From assembly GCA_029962745.1 (NCBI GenBank), contig CM057162.1:9116408-9180407 (forward strand): 64,000 bases of DNA. The letters run 5' to 3'. The translations under genes and the position numbers were made by a program. The notes under the pieces are model-generated. The model was not told the DNA's origin. It saw only the letters and a list, made by a program, of their open reading frames with translations, and did not search any database. The DNA comes from Echinometra lucunter. Its lineage: Eukaryota > Echinodermata > Echinoidea > Camarodonta > Echinometridae. Below are positions 20,651 through 32,187 of the stretch, piece after piece. Position 1 is the first letter of the stretch; each line of letters begins with the position of its first letter.

Positions 20651-21293
20651 ACACACAAACGCAAGCCCATGCACCCACCCACGCCTAAATTGAAGAAAAC
20701 TGTTTAGAATTAAAAATCTAAACCCATTGACGACATGAAGTGCAATTTTTATTTTTTTTTTCACTTTTTTTTCAATTCTAGACAGTGCATGAGTTGAACA
20801 ATGCAATATACAATTTCCTTTGAACGGATTTATCATGACCTTAATTCAGACTTTAACCTTGGTTCGACTCAATCGTACGGCCATCTGAATTCCGAGAAGA
20901 ATTAACCAACCGTAGTCTGTAGCTAAAAGGTACGAATGGATGAAGGCTGCGCACCTAGAATCAAATTTCATCATCTGTTCAGCAGTTAAGTTATAACTTC
21001 TTATGGGATAGGCTCAAGTTTGGTTTTGTGCACCTAAACTTAAATTTAATCATAATTCGGTAGTTAAGTTAAAACTTCCTATGGAATATAAGTCCAAATC
21101 CCTGGTTATTCCTCTGAATAATCAATCATAATCTTCCAACAGTGAATTGTGATAACTTCAAATATAATGAACACCTAATCAAGCAGTGATCAGAAGAGGG
21201 CATGCGGAACAAGTAATCGTTTGTAAATATTCAATTTGCCATAATGCAAATATTTGCTAATGATTGACATTCACCATATAACAGTTACCGAAG
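20651..21293 (+). promoter_or_regulatory. Upstream region of gene A
   Basis: Directly upstream of the gene A start codon. It contains an exact octamer ATGCAAAT at 21244-21251 and a CATATAA TATA-like element near 21275. Both are short and may be chance; no transcription start can be proven. Confidence 0.3.
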
Positions 21294-21357
21294 ATGGCTG
21301 CCAGTAGAATAGGAATGCTCCTCTGGGCATGTGTACTTTATGCGCGGCAAGTCCAAG
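21294..21357 (+). CDS. Gene A exon 1, signal peptide
   Basis: It encodes MAASRIGMLLWACVLYARQV followed by Q and G: a short n-region, a hydrophobic core LLWACVLY and a small residue at the end, typical of a secretory signal. The donor is CAAG|GTAAGG, phase 1. The ATG has a good context (A at -3, G at +4). Confidence 0.7.
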
Positions 21358-22959
21358 GTAAGGGTTCCGTTATCAACATTTTTTAGACTTTCTGTGGCTC
21401 TTGTATACCATCCCTCCCCCCTCACCATTCAATACTCCGCAAACATGTCCATTTCTTTCTTTTTTCTGGAATTACCAGAAGAAAACACCAATCTTAAACT
21501 TCAAACACGTTTTTTTTTTTTTTTTTAATCAATGTCATGCATTATACCAACACAGACTAAGATTGTGGAATTCTTTTTATAGTTTCAGCTTTTTTATTCA
21601 AAGATTTGGCCCATGGCTAACAAAGTGATTGTTTAACTGTAAATGTGAAGTAAGGTGATTGTTTTTTCCGACGCAAAATTGCCCATAATCAAAATTTTAC
21701 ACAGCCAGACAGTCAAGTACAGGAAGAATGGCAGAAACTGAATGGGTACGACATAAATTTTGAATTTCAGGTGTTTCAGGGGACATACCCGATGATGCTG
21801 TGTACACTGACTTGGACAAATATGTAAGAATTGGAGAGAGCGTTGTCCTGCAATGTCAGTTTCGTGGAACACCATTAGCTGTCTACTGGAAGAAGGGTGA
21901 TGATCCAACAACAGCTCCCAGCCTGGTCTCTTGGATTCCAGGAGACCCAGAGACTGGTTTATGTGAAGGTAAAAGACCCTGTCAGATCATGGAGATGAAC
22001 GAAGATTTCTCCCTGATCATCAGAGAAGTCAGCATAGAAGAGCAAGGGCGATACATCTGTAGAGTGGCAAACAACAAGGAGATGATCATCCATAATTATA
22101 CAGATGTCAGTGTTTTCTGTAAGTATAGTCACCTACTCACCTAGGACCTTTACCTAAAACTTACCGAGTCACATTTGGAACCATCTTCAGCCATGTCAAT
22201 CAAGTGATCAAGAGGGAAAAGGGTAGTCTTGTGTTTAATTCAAACTGCATTCAAAGGTGTGCTATTTATAATAAAATTATGTTTGCGGTTTTTTTTTTCT
22301 TATAAAAGGAGAATTTGTCATTATATATTCCGTCATCACATCCATTGCTGTTCATTATTACTGACCAGACTTTTTTAATATCAAAGTTTATAACTGAATT
22401 CAGGAGATAAACCATTCTTATTGTATTACTCTTTTACTATTTCTTATTATTTGAAGCTCCTCCGCATGAGGCATATCCCGTCATCAAAGAATGCACAGAA
22501 GAGGGCATGTACAATCTCATCTCTGCTCACACGTGTAGCATCACAAGTGACAATCCAGTCAACATCACATGTATGGCTTTTGGTTTCTACCCAAATCTAG
22601 AGCTTTCCTTCCTCCATGGATCCCAAAAGATTGATGAGATGAACATCGATGAATGGACGAATGAAGATGGCACAAAGAGTAAATCAGTTTCCATCAGGGT
22701 TTCAGCCAGTGAGACACCTTACGTCTGCATTGCGTCAAATATCCCTGGAACCAAGGGCCAGAAAAATGCTACAGTAATAATCAACTTACTATCCAATCCT
22801 TCATCTACCGATGGCAAAACTTATGATAACATTATAGTAATAACCGGTAAGAGATAAATATTTTTAAATAGTCAGCTCGTAGGCCTACAGTTGTTTTATG
22901 AACTTCAATATCTGTACAATGGATAACGGTTGCTATAATTATCATGTCTGCTCTGAGCA

Positions 22960-23010
<51 letters not shown>

Positions 23011-26000
23011 GTTCTTTTTAAAACTGATAATATTTATTCCAGTAACTAGCTAGCACAGAATAAATAAGAGGTTTTTTTATGTTAATTCATTTCGTAATTT
23101 GTACGTACCAGACAGCATTCTTCGTGGGTTTTTTTTATTTGCGCTCATTCCGAAGTTTCCATTTCGCATTCACATTATTGATTCAATTCAATTCAGTTCA
23201 ATTCAATTCCAATCGGTTTATTGATTAAGAAAATATTTTGCGGCCAGGCGGCCAGGCGGCCACATAGATAGACGAAAATAAATTCAAAATTACAATCTAA
23301 AAAAAGACATATCCAGTGTTTTCAATACTTAGAATAGAAATGATTAGGGAGAAGAAATTAGAGAGGTCATACTAGTTGTTGTGAAACTGTGATATTCTGA
23401 TATGGTGTAAAATATATACAAAATGAATAAAATATCCGACCGTACAAAAATTCACAAAAGTCATGCTAAGCAATGCACGCTTGATTCCAGCAATTCTTAT
23501 CTGCAATTCATTATCGATTGTATTTATTATATCAATTATATAACAGCTGTGTCGATAGTTGTCTCTGTTATAGCTGTGGTATTGGTGTTGCTTGCTTACT
23601 TGTGGCTGAGGCATCGACGAGAAGGAGGTACAGTATACCAATCTCTGTATGCCTATATAAATACATTTTCAAAACTCTCATTTTAATGCTAACATGGCAA
23701 CAGATGCGCATTTATCAAACACCCAACTCAAACTACCTAAATTAAGCTAATAACGTAGGTTAGTTTTTCTTATCTGTGTTATCATCAGTATTATAGTTAT
23801 TATTATTGTTTTGTTGTTCAAAAGAAAGGAGACTTTGTGTTCATGTCGTTCCCAGAAGAAAATCTCCATTACATTTTCCTGTTTTACTTTCATCAGTCCA
23901 GTATTCAAGGTAATATATCGCAAAGTGTTGCATGAATGTCACCACCCTTAGTCCTTTCTCTATAACCTCTCTTGGTTCGGATGTGTTTCCTTGTTGTTTG
24001 TTTTTGCTTGGGGAGGGTCCTCATAATTTGGACTTCTTATGTTGTTTTGTTAATTTGTACTGAATATTTCTTTTTTGCGCAGGTGGAAAATATGAACACG
24101 ACCAGGAGGAGGCCGAGTCAATTGTGCAAAAGAGGGGAATCAACGGTAAAGGAAATAAAGCTTAAAGTGAATACACAAAGGTAAAATATTTTTTGATATG
24201 TGATCGAGAATAGAATTCTAAGAAGAATAACATTGAAATTTTGAGAATTTTCAATCGAAATTAATGCATTTTGGCTAATTTTCTCATGAAAAATCAAGAG
24301 TTGACCCAAAAATTTGAGTATGAGGTATGACGTCAAAGTGGGTACCCAGCTTCGCGCATTGCAGTTGTGCTGCGCGCTAGACTGTACAATATGTATTATA
24401 CCTTGCGCGCATTTTGCTAGAATTACGCGACAAGGTACCCACTTTGACGTCATTTTGACGTCAAAGTGGGTACCTAGTTGAAATTGGGTCACAGCTGAGG
24501 GGTCAAAAATATCCTGAAATCATACCACATTTGGGGGTTTCCTTGGCAACACGACTTTTTAAAAAACTTTAGGTAGATGATTTTCTGCTGATAAAATCAT
24601 GCTCTTTTAAATGAACTAACATTGTTTCGGCATTGGGTACCCCCTTTAATTACGTTGTGGAAAAGGATTGATTCACTGGTCTCTTAATATTTTAACTAGA
24701 GAACTGGACCCCGTTTGATAAAACTCGTTATCATTACAAGTTGCAATAACTGCTATAAGCTACTAACATCCTTGCATCTGTTTGGCAAGATAACTGCATT
24801 AGCGCACTTGTCATAGAAACATGGCAGTTGTTACTGACAACAACAAGTTTTATGAAACGGAGCCGAGGTCGATTAAAGGTCTGAGAGCCGATTTTATCAT
24901 GTGTATGGGGTGCAGGGACGGTCACATCGAATTCCCAAACCAAATTTCAGTCCTAGCCAGCTCCTGGTAAACTTTTAAAATTCAAATTAACAAAGACTGA
25001 TAAAGGTGTATGAGTTGGATCCAGGATTTGCCAAGTGCCCTAATTCAATTATCTCGTTAGTCAAGAATGACGTCTTGGTTAAATAAACGTTCGAAACATT
25101 CAAACAACAAAATCGTGTCAAAATTAAATTTCTGATAATCATCTAAGAAGGAGTTTAGAAACTGAGGAAAATTAGCGGTCTCATACATGACCCACCCCCG
25201 CAAACTAAAATCTCACTCTAGTTTTCGTATATGAATGAATGGAACTATATTACCAAACTCTGATCACAATACATGAAATACAGTTCCTTGGCAATAGGAC
25301 ACCTCTAGATAGCAAAACTGTTGGTAGAGCGTATCGCCCTCGAAAAGTTAATAGAAAGCCTTCGAAACACAACGAAGGGACCTCTCTTGTTCACGATTGC
25401 CTCAGAAACTCTTTAAAATGAAACTTTAGTCATCGTGAACTGTGACACGATCCAGAAGGCGATGATCATTTTCACAGGAGTATGACTGTGGCAGTTAAAA
25501 ATAAACGTACAGGTCCAAAAGGGGATATCCCGTAGGCGTAAGATTTATCACATAGTGCTCCTCAAATATTCGAGCACGTGAATCAAAATGAAAAATGAAT
25601 AAAACCATTATCACACAGTCCCTCAACGTACTCTTGTTATTCTCTAAATTCAGAAGGGGTTAAGAGGCATCTTCGTGAAATAACAAGTCGACACTGGAGG
25701 CGATTGGCGAAATACGTTGGAGTCACGAGTGAGGATACGATTTCCAAAATCTCAGATGAAAACTATGGTATGCTCTTTGACATGGAATCAATGATCAGTG
25801 AATGGATGGAAGGTGGTAACTACAAAAGGAAACGTAAGCTGGACAACATCCTGCGTTCAGCCACTCGCAAGGACACGAAAGGTACGCTGTCAATGCTGAT
25901 CCACAATATTGATTACCTGAATAAAGAACAAGCTTCGCAACCGTAAGCTGGACATCATTTTCATCGTAAAAGATGTGCGCTTGTATCATTAATTTCAGTT

Positions 26001-29000
26001 TTTGTAATAATGTAAACGCAACAAAATAGAAGAAACGACTGGAGTCAGTAATGATCCGGAGATAATATTCCAATGATATGAATAAGGTGTCTTTAAACTT
26101 CTAAACCGAAGGTTCTCTCTTTACTGTTTTGTGTGGTTTAAAAGTTCCTAACGGATGCTTAACTTTGAAAAAAAATACTTAATACTTAGAATAAAATCAT
26201 CAAATTACACGACCTATGTAATTCATTTTTTTGTAAATAGATATTTAAAAGTAATGAATTCATCAAAAGTACAGTACAATAGCAATTACAAGCGTGCAAC
26301 CGAAACTGGTTCTTATTTTGTGTAGAGGGTCAATTGGTTAGCCTATTGACAGATGATTCATCGGAGGAATGAATATTCAGCTATGCCTGGGTTACATTAA
26401 TATGGCGTAATATAAGATGTCAGTGACATTTTTTAATACAGCTATTCTTTGCAATTTTCTGCGAATTAGATCACCTTTTTTGTCAGTTTGCTTACAAATT
26501 CTCATAACCATGCACGGAAATTTTTTTTAAATGGGGCAAAATATGGAAAATGACCAAAAAAAAAAAAGAAGAATATATTGTTATTGGTATAGTATATGTC
26601 TATTATCATTATACATGTCACACAGGGAATTTCAAGCTCAGTGACTTTGTCGATGAAGAGCATCATCGGATTGCCAGTTACCTTTCTTCATCTCAACTCA
26701 AAGAACTATTCGGCGGCGATGGCAATGATCCTCAAAAAGTAATCAGAGAGTATATTAAAAGTTCGATTGAAAAGAATCCGAAACAAAGATTCAGGGACAT
26801 GCTCCGAAATAAGCTTCACCCTATCGGATGCACAGGTAATCTAACTTAAGAGCGAAGGATGCTTGAAAGGGGGAGGTATATTTCAATTCATACACTGTAA
26901 AAACCTGCCTGAGGAATTTACAGCAAATTAATGACAGCCGGGCTGCCAGTAATATAGTTTTTAACAGTATTGCAGTGTTTGTACTACTGTAAAACTACAA
27001 ATAAACAATAATATATAAATGTAAAAACAGTATTTAACTGTAAATGGTACAGAATTGTATTAAATTACAGAATTAACAGTAAATTACTGGCAACACTACT
27101 ACCAGAAGCATACTTTACATTAATACTTTAAACACTGCTTTAGCAACTTTTTATAGTGTATCACTCTGAACTTATTTTCATAAACACGTAGATGTCATAA
27201 AATGTTCTGTTTTCTTCCTTATATCTTGTAGGCATAAACGGTAAAAAAAATCGTATTTATCAATGAGGTTCATCCAAATAACCATTTTTATTAAGGCAGA
27301 GGAAATGAACTTTGTTTTGAGAAACATTCTCGTTTTCTCCTTGCAATGTTAATGATCTTAATGGGTGTAATTTGAAGTTTAGTACTTTTACTATACATGG
27401 ATTTGAAATATTCACTGTCAGATATCCATACGCGTAATTAGTGCGAAATCTGACATGAAATATAATTTTGCAACTGTAAATATTTAATCTACAGGCATCA
27501 TCCCTTATAAGCTAGAATCCAAGGTATACCTCTGCGAAATACTTGATGTTGCCTTTCGTCTTCTTCTCGAAGATGTGTATCCTGTAGCAAAAGCTCTCGG
27601 CATTTCTGGTGAAAAACTTGAGAAGTACAGATTTGAATATGCTCCTGATCATCTGACTAGGGGGACAACTGCCGCCTTGATTAAGTTCAGCGAGACGAAT
27701 GATAATAACAGGAGGAAAGTATGTGAAGCGCTTTCCAATGCTGGATATGAACAGATTGCCTTGTTACTCAAATACGGTGAATATCAAAAACGAAATGACA
27801 GAAATAAATGTATAAAAGTAAAATGGAAAGTGGGAAAAAACAGTGACCTGTGTCTTGATGCAGTAGTTTAGGATGGGTCCAAATATTTTCTCTTTCTTTA
27901 ATCTCGTTTCCCACCATTTTAATATATCTTCCGTTTGCCAACATGTAAAGTTTGATATCATTTTTATTGTGAAAAGGGAGCATTAGCACTTAGTGCTTCA
28001 GTAAATCTCTAATTCATACACTCTGAAAACTGCAAAAAAAGTGAAATGTTTAATCACTGTTTACAAGGGTGGAGGAGTGACTAAATTTTCACAATAGTAG
28101 ATTAACACTTTTAACATGCTGGATTCAACACTATAAACACTGGAATCACGCAAGTGTTAAAACCATCATTTTTAAAGTGTTAATCTAACATTTCGAAATG
28201 TAGTCACTCCTCGATCCTTTTATTTAAATGGTGAGTCGACAATTTAGTATTCACACTCAAGATTATGTGAAGAAATAAAATGGAAATTGCCACATGCTCG
28301 ACTTCACTATCATTATAATGCCAACACCACCTACAAATTCTAATATTGGCTTTCTCCAACGTCCAGGTCACGAAACATCTCTTGCTGATGAATTAGCAGT
28401 AGCATCAGAAGTGAGGAATCGAGACGAAGCTCTCGAGAAGATATCCAGGAACTTAGGAATGAGTAATAGACCTGCTAATAACTATAACACAGAGACAGTG
28501 TTAAGAGACTGGAAGGCCTTGGTTCATCCTCCATCATACAATCATAGAACATCTCTGGCTGATGCTGTGTGCCCCGTCCTTGGAACAGAAGTGGCTGTTT
28601 CTATTCTTTCAGGTAAAACCAATATCTAAAAAGACCTTTTGTTTATATTAATAAATGAAGAAATTGAACTACTGTGGTTGCATGACTATCTTTTCACCCC
28701 ATATTCTTCTCTATTCTTTCTTCTTCTTCTTCTTCTTCTTGTTCTTCTCCTTCTTCTTCTTCTTCCTTTTTGCAGGGCAATATCGTGAAAATGCCAGTGA
28801 GAGTTCCGCTGTAATTCAAAGGATAATACGTTGCATCGAATCTTTTGAAGAGCCTCTTATAGCGAAGATCCTTGGTGTGAGCGACTTGAACATGTTGAGG
28901 ATGTCAACAGGTCAGCAGGTCATCACTTTCTCAGATCTTGCGCATCAAGTTCAAGAGAGACGGCGTAAGGAAATAGGCGAAGGATCGTCCAGTGAGGGTT

Positions 29001-30227
29001 ATATTTTACTTAAAGGTGATGCTGGCAGGAGCATCATTCTTTGTCACATTTTTGAGAGCCAAATATCTTTCTATACATTAGAAACAACAGGAACAATGAA
29101 ATATGCGTATGTAGGGAATATCTTTGAGCAGAGAAAATTGATGCTGAAGCTCTTTAGCAAAATTGTTAGCGCAGAAAGTTTGGCTGTTTAGCATCATACA
29201 TTATCTACATGCATCTTTATGGTCATTATTGTCGTTGTCAGGTCATTGCTGGTGAATGAATTTGTCCTGTCTGCTATTGGCATCTCGATTGTTGTTTTAA
29301 CTGGGCGAACATTCCCGTATATAGCCCTCTCAGTCGCAAAACACCAGTGCAATTTATGATAATGTGTTCTATCTGTGATCATGGCCTACGTTGATTTTGC
29401 TAACCAATCCTGAACAAATCAATGTATTCAGGAAGGGGCATTAATTGTATTCCAATGTCCTTTATTTTTAGATGAGAGAGGAGAAGTGGCTTACGATGTC
29501 AGCAAAGCGAACCAGTCTGCTTTAGCACTGACGATAGGAGAGGTTCTTGGTGTGACTGTTGCACAAGAGACATCTACTAGGCAAATCCTTCAAGCGTGGG
29601 AAAAGAAGTTACGGCAGAACCCTCTGAGTGAGGATGATCGCACAGAGCTGAGCAATAACCTCCTGAGGGCGGGATTCGTGGAATTCTCATTTGAAATTAT
29701 GACTGGTGAGTTATGGTGAAATACACATTATTCAGAAAGAGAAATTTACATGATTAGTGACTTGGATTGCGCCGCCCTCCATTTTGTTGCCCATTTAAGA
29801 CTTTGTTTTATTTAAAACAAAAATTCGCCTTGAGAGCTAAGCAATTTTTACAAAAGATTGTGTTACCGAATAATAAAAGAAATCAAATTTTAGAGGGAAT
29901 TAATACAAGAAAAATAATTTCAGCTGGTATCAGTCCATCTAAATTAGTGCTTCTCTATTAATATGCAGAAATAAATCATGATTGTGAACCCTGGTGTCTA
30001 CTCTTGAATCATATGCTCAACGACTGTCTTATAATTAGAATTGTAAGGCACATTTTTTTGCCAATAATGATACAGACGAATACTTCATTTTATTTTTTGC
30101 GAAAGGTTTTGTACCTGGGCTGGTGGCCGAAAGCAACAATGCACCTATTGATTCCAACAAGGTGGCTCCTGTATTACGCCTTTGGCAACAAAAGATTGCA
30201 GAAGTTGCCGGGTTAAAGGAAGAATGA
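21294..30227 (+). CDS. Gene A: Ig-Ig-TM receptor with tandem death domains
   Basis: Assembled exons: 21294-21357, 21771-22118, 22457-22846, 23547-23627, 24083-24145, 25654-25881, 26626-26835, 27495-27776, 28367-28612, 28776-29015, 29472-29705, 30106-30227 (2,508 nt, 835 residues). All eleven introns are GT-AG and phase 1. Order: signal peptide; V-like Ig (22-137); second Ig (138-267); membrane segment (~260-288); short linker; six death-domain-like modules (316-795); partial module (796-835). It is probably a type I plasma-membrane receptor whose tail recruits death-fold adaptors. Ligand and partners are unknown. Gene B, 9.2 kb downstream on the same strand, is a paralog. UNC5 receptors also pair Ig domains with a death domain, but with one DD plus TSP/ZU5 domains absent here. 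I recognise no named gene. Confidence 0.8.
21771..22118 (+). CDS. Gene A exon 2, V-like Ig domain
   Basis: 116 codons between TTTCAG and GTAAGT. Core cysteines C50 and C118, the Trp of VYWKKG (W61) and EEQGRYIC before the second Cys define a V-type fold. An extra pair, C86 and C92, frames a short loop and is conserved in gene B. HNYT is a possible N-glycosylation site. A second AG nine bases downstream (GTTTCAG) could shorten the exon but would break the phase pattern. Confidence 0.85.
22457..22846 (+). CDS. Gene A exon 3, second Ig domain
   Basis: 130 codons. C176 (NITCMAFGFYPN) and C228 (TPYVCIAS) form the Ig core. C150 and C164 form a likely extra disulfide. The EWTNEDGTKSKSVSI stretch is nearly identical in gene B exon 3. 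NIT and NAT are sequons. A juxtamembrane SNPSSTDGK stalk follows. Reading through the donor stops after two codons, which would give a soluble form. Confidence 0.85.
22963..23008. repeat. TA dinucleotide microsatellite
   Basis: About 23 AT/TA repeats in intron 3 of gene A. Similar tracts lie at 37148-37188, 48471-48515, 48980-49060 and 54067-54118. Confidence 0.9.
23184..23345 (-). mobile_element. 3' end of a LINE or related retroposon
   Basis: ATTCAATTCAATTCAGTTCA then ATTCAATTCC is the same kind of 3' pentamer tail as at 306-328, followed by unique 3' UTR-like sequence. It is a short 5'-truncated insertion in intron 3 of gene A. Confidence 0.5.
23547..23627 (+). CDS. Gene A exon 4, transmembrane segment
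   Basis: 27 codons: AVSIVVSVIAVVLVLLAYLW followed by the basic stop-transfer LRHRRE. Acceptor ATAACAG, donor GAG|GTACAG. The hydrophobic stretch starts in the last residues of exon 3 (NIIVIT). Confidence 0.75.
24083..24145 (+). CDS. Gene A exon 5, cytoplasmic linker
   Basis: 21 codons, GGKYEHDQEEAESIVQKRG plus ING, acidic and probably unstructured. Strong acceptor TTTTTTGCGCAG and donor AACG|GTAAAG; both phase 1. The counterpart in gene B (48068-48118) is unrelated in sequence but similar in size and place. Confidence 0.65.
24328..24475. repeat. TGACGTCAAAGTGGGTACC inverted/direct repeat
   Basis: The motif occurs at 24328-24347, inverted at 24434-24452 and direct again at 24456-24474. The first two flank a GC-richer core with GCGCGC. 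It is probably a small TIR element in intron 5 of gene A with a duplicated end. TGACGTCA-like cores resemble CRE/ATF sites, but this may be incidental. Confidence 0.55.
24707..24865. mobile_element. MITE with GTTTGATAAAACT ends
   Basis: GGACCCCGTTTGATAAAACT near 24707 and AGTTTTATGAAACGGAGCC near 24846 are imperfect terminal inverted repeats around ~120 bp, in intron 5 of gene A. Confidence 0.55.
25654..25881 (+). CDS. Gene A exon 6, death domain 1
   Basis: 76 codons with a death-domain pattern: SRHWRRLAKYVGVTSEDTIS, then MISEW and LDNILRSATRKD. The W..LA...G..S..I and the ...EW... helix signatures are typical of the family. It is the ortholog-like partner of gene B exon 8 (DENQNDLFDTESMITDW there, DENYGMLFDMESMISEW here). 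Confidence 0.8.
26626..26835 (+). CDS. Gene A exon 7, death-fold-like module 2
   Basis: 70 codons. A helix-rich module (EEHHRIASYLSSSQLKELF, VIREYIKSSIEKN, FRDMLRNKL). It matches gene B exon 11 in length, order and pattern. Similarity to classical death domains is weaker than for exon 6. Confidence 0.7.
27495..27776 (+). CDS. Gene A exon 8, death-fold-like module 3
   Basis: 94 codons, with VYPVAKALGISGEKLEKY and RKVCEALSNAGYEQIALLLK: the G-(I/L)-S-x-x-x-L and AL-x-x-A-G signatures of death domains. Partner of gene B exon 12 (LVDALKISTDKLEPYKR, LCDALATVAGMGEIAHLLR). Confidence 0.78.
28071..28213. mobile_element. ~143-bp foldback MITE
   Basis: The arm 28071-28112 (GGAGGAGTGACTAAATTTTC...) pairs with 28174-28213 (...GTAGTCACTCCTCG), sharing AGATTAACACTTT. 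It lies in intron 8 of gene A. Confidence 0.6.
28367..28612 (+). CDS. Gene A exon 9, death-fold-like module 4
   Basis: 82 codons, with KISRNLGMS, VLRDWKALVHPPSYN and SLADAVCPVLGTEVAVSILS. The same order of helices is found in gene B exon 13 (VLRNWRSMIKSPTYN, ALADAVFPVLGKERALEILS), the strongest cross-gene match. Confidence 0.8.
28776..29015 (+). CDS. Gene A exon 10, module 5
   Basis: 80 codons after a long polypyrimidine (TTC) tract. It contains EEPLIAKILGVSDLNMLRM, a death-domain-like helix 2-3 pattern. The donor is weak (AAAG|GTGATG). Reading through adds 58 codons before a stop at 29189-29191, so intron retention could give a shorter tail. Confidence 0.65.
29472..29705 (+). CDS. Gene A exon 11, death domain 6
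   Basis: 78 codons with LALTIGEVLGVTVAQETSTR, ILQAWEKKLRQNP and ELSNNLLRAGFVEFS, a good death-domain pattern. Donor ACTG|GTGAGT is strong. No counterpart is visible in gene B in this window. Confidence 0.75.
30106..30227 (+). CDS. Gene A exon 12, terminal exon
   Basis: 40 codons then TGA. It reads FVPGLVAESNNAPIDSNKVA and VLRLWQQKIAEVAGLKEE, like the second half of a death-fold module that stops early. Acceptor TTTTTTGCGAAAG is acceptable. An AATAAA signal follows at ~30440. Confidence 0.6.
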
Positions 30228-31985
30228 TGCAAAATATATGACAGCTAAGAGCAAACCAAGACTCGTTAATAGTCATGGCAATGGAGAGCAAGTCGACGAT
30301 GGAAACGAAGGTTGGACAACAATAACGAGGGGAAAAAAAGAGCAAGCCTAGCATATGGTTATTTTTTTTATATAGAGGCGAATAGATTAACGTCTACTTC
30401 ACAAATAGGTTCACTCTCCAGTCTCTACTTACTGCATACGTTAATAAAAATATGCATAGCCAGTAAACATATAAGTTATGCAAACTGACTCCCTCACACT
30501 AGAAAAATAGAAGCCATGTGATCTTTGATTTTTTTTTTTTTTTACATCAAGAACGGAGCGCACGTTGGTTATTTTTTGGGTTGCAACTTACGGATAATGG
30601 GAATGCTCCTTTCACTTCTGGCGTCGTGGGTGCTAAGATAATTGTGGTAATTCCAGTATGTTTGAAAATCTTCCGAAAGTATGTGGAAAAAAAAAAAACA
30701 ATGGTTCGATATATTCTTGACATGCGTGATTCTTAGATAATTCATTGGAAATGACCTTTGGGGTGTTCCATAAAACTGTTCGTAAAGTTACGAATGACTT
30801 CACGAACGACTTAAGTATGGCAAGCCAAACGGGATTCTCAATCATTACAAATCACATCAGCTAAATGTGAAATATGTAGATGCAAATTAACATCATTATT
30901 ATTATTTACCAAAAAAAAATTATTGCGAAGTATATTGTTTGCCACAATTTAAATGAGATTAAGGGAAATGTAGTCACACTTTGATAAAACATCAGGAAAA
31001 ACTTTGTGCATCCCATTTGGTATTTCACATTCAAGCCGTTTGTTAAGTCATGCACAACTTTGCAAACAGCTTTATGAAACAACCTCTGGGTGTTAAGCAT
31101 ATTAGATTGTTTATGAATGTGGTAGACTAATCTTTGTCATTTAACCCACTTGTCAGTGTTTTGCAAATGTTTTCGGTGTGGGCGTATGAGGGTGCATGGG
31201 TTTCCGTGGGTTCGTTGAGGAGAGTACGTAAATGTTTCCATCATTGTGTAAATTTGGTAAATTTTAATTTAGTAGAAATCGATGCTAATTTAACCATCTG
31301 GAAAAAATGGATGGAAAATTGGAAAATTGACGTGAGATTTTAAATAAACACATTATTACAACACATGAGCATATCTGTACATTATTTCGACCACTAGTGT
31401 GATAACGATTAAAACAGGTGAGAGGCATGCACAGATTTTTAAGAGTAAAGGGAGAAAATGGTAAAGAAAATGGAGGAGTAGTGAGATGAGTGGAAAGAAT
31501 GGGTTATCTGATACATTATAATTTGAAGTATTTATCTTTTATCTTCGGCTAGTCTCATATTTTTATCAAAATTTCGCCCCGTTTTATTTTATCAATTTCA
31601 TTATCTTCGCCTAGGTTTTTAAGAGTCTGGGCTTTTTTATTTTTATTCTTCTCCTTTCTTTCTTTCAATTCCGATAATGCTTTTAAATACATTGGTGCTT
31701 CATGACATTAATTACACTTTTTATATTAGTATTACTTCTCTTATTGCCTTCCGCTTTATGGCAACGCTTACATTAGTTCCGGCTCCTTGGCAACGTTCTG
31801 CGCACACAGTCCGCGCAGAGAGTTGCTAAGGAGCTACTATAATGAAAAATTTTGTTTGCTATTATCTTGTTATTAAATGTATACACTGAGGAAGACCCGA
31901 GGCGGGACGAAAATTCTGAAGAATAAAAACTAATGTTGAATCCACATACATGGCACACCCTCTCTTCTTCAAGTTGTTATTTTTT
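30228..31985. other. 3' flank of gene A
   Basis: It contains a possible poly-A signal (AATAAA ~30440), the MITE at 30762-31100 and otherwise unrecognised AT-rich DNA. Confidence 0.4.
30762..31100. mobile_element. ~340-bp foldback MITE
   Basis: GTGTTCCATAAAACTGTTCG with TAAAGTTACG at the left pairs with ...CAAACAGCTTTATGAAACAA at the right end; the arms are ~50 bp and imperfect. It lies 3' of gene A. Confidence 0.6.
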
Positions 31986-32187
31986 TTAACACGTGCACAC
32001 GTTGGTATCATTAATGCCTATAGCATTTTCATTTATTTGATGTACGATAAAAGAGCAATGTATATTTTTAAAAATGCCTTTCACAAGGGCATAAGTGCCG
32101 TCCCGGGAATCGAACCCCCGACTTTCGCGTCTCCAGTCAAGCGCCGTAGACCACTCGACCACGGCACCTCCGCATATATATATATAT
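31985..32187 (-). mobile_element. tRNA-like SINE copy with TA tract
   Basis: The reverse complement of 32095-32168 has tRNA features: the acceptor strands GTGCCGT and ACGGCAC pair, box A is GGTCGAGTGGTC and box B GGTTCGATTCCC. The anticodon arm does not fold well, so this is a SINE head rather than a tRNA gene. A/T-rich DNA and a TA run adjoin it; the Penelope element begins at the TA run. Confidence 0.6.

Noticed and set aside
32095..32168. Functional tRNA-Ser-like gene on the minus strand
   Set aside because: The acceptor stem is perfect but the anticodon arm does not fold, and a sister copy is at 20.5 kb.
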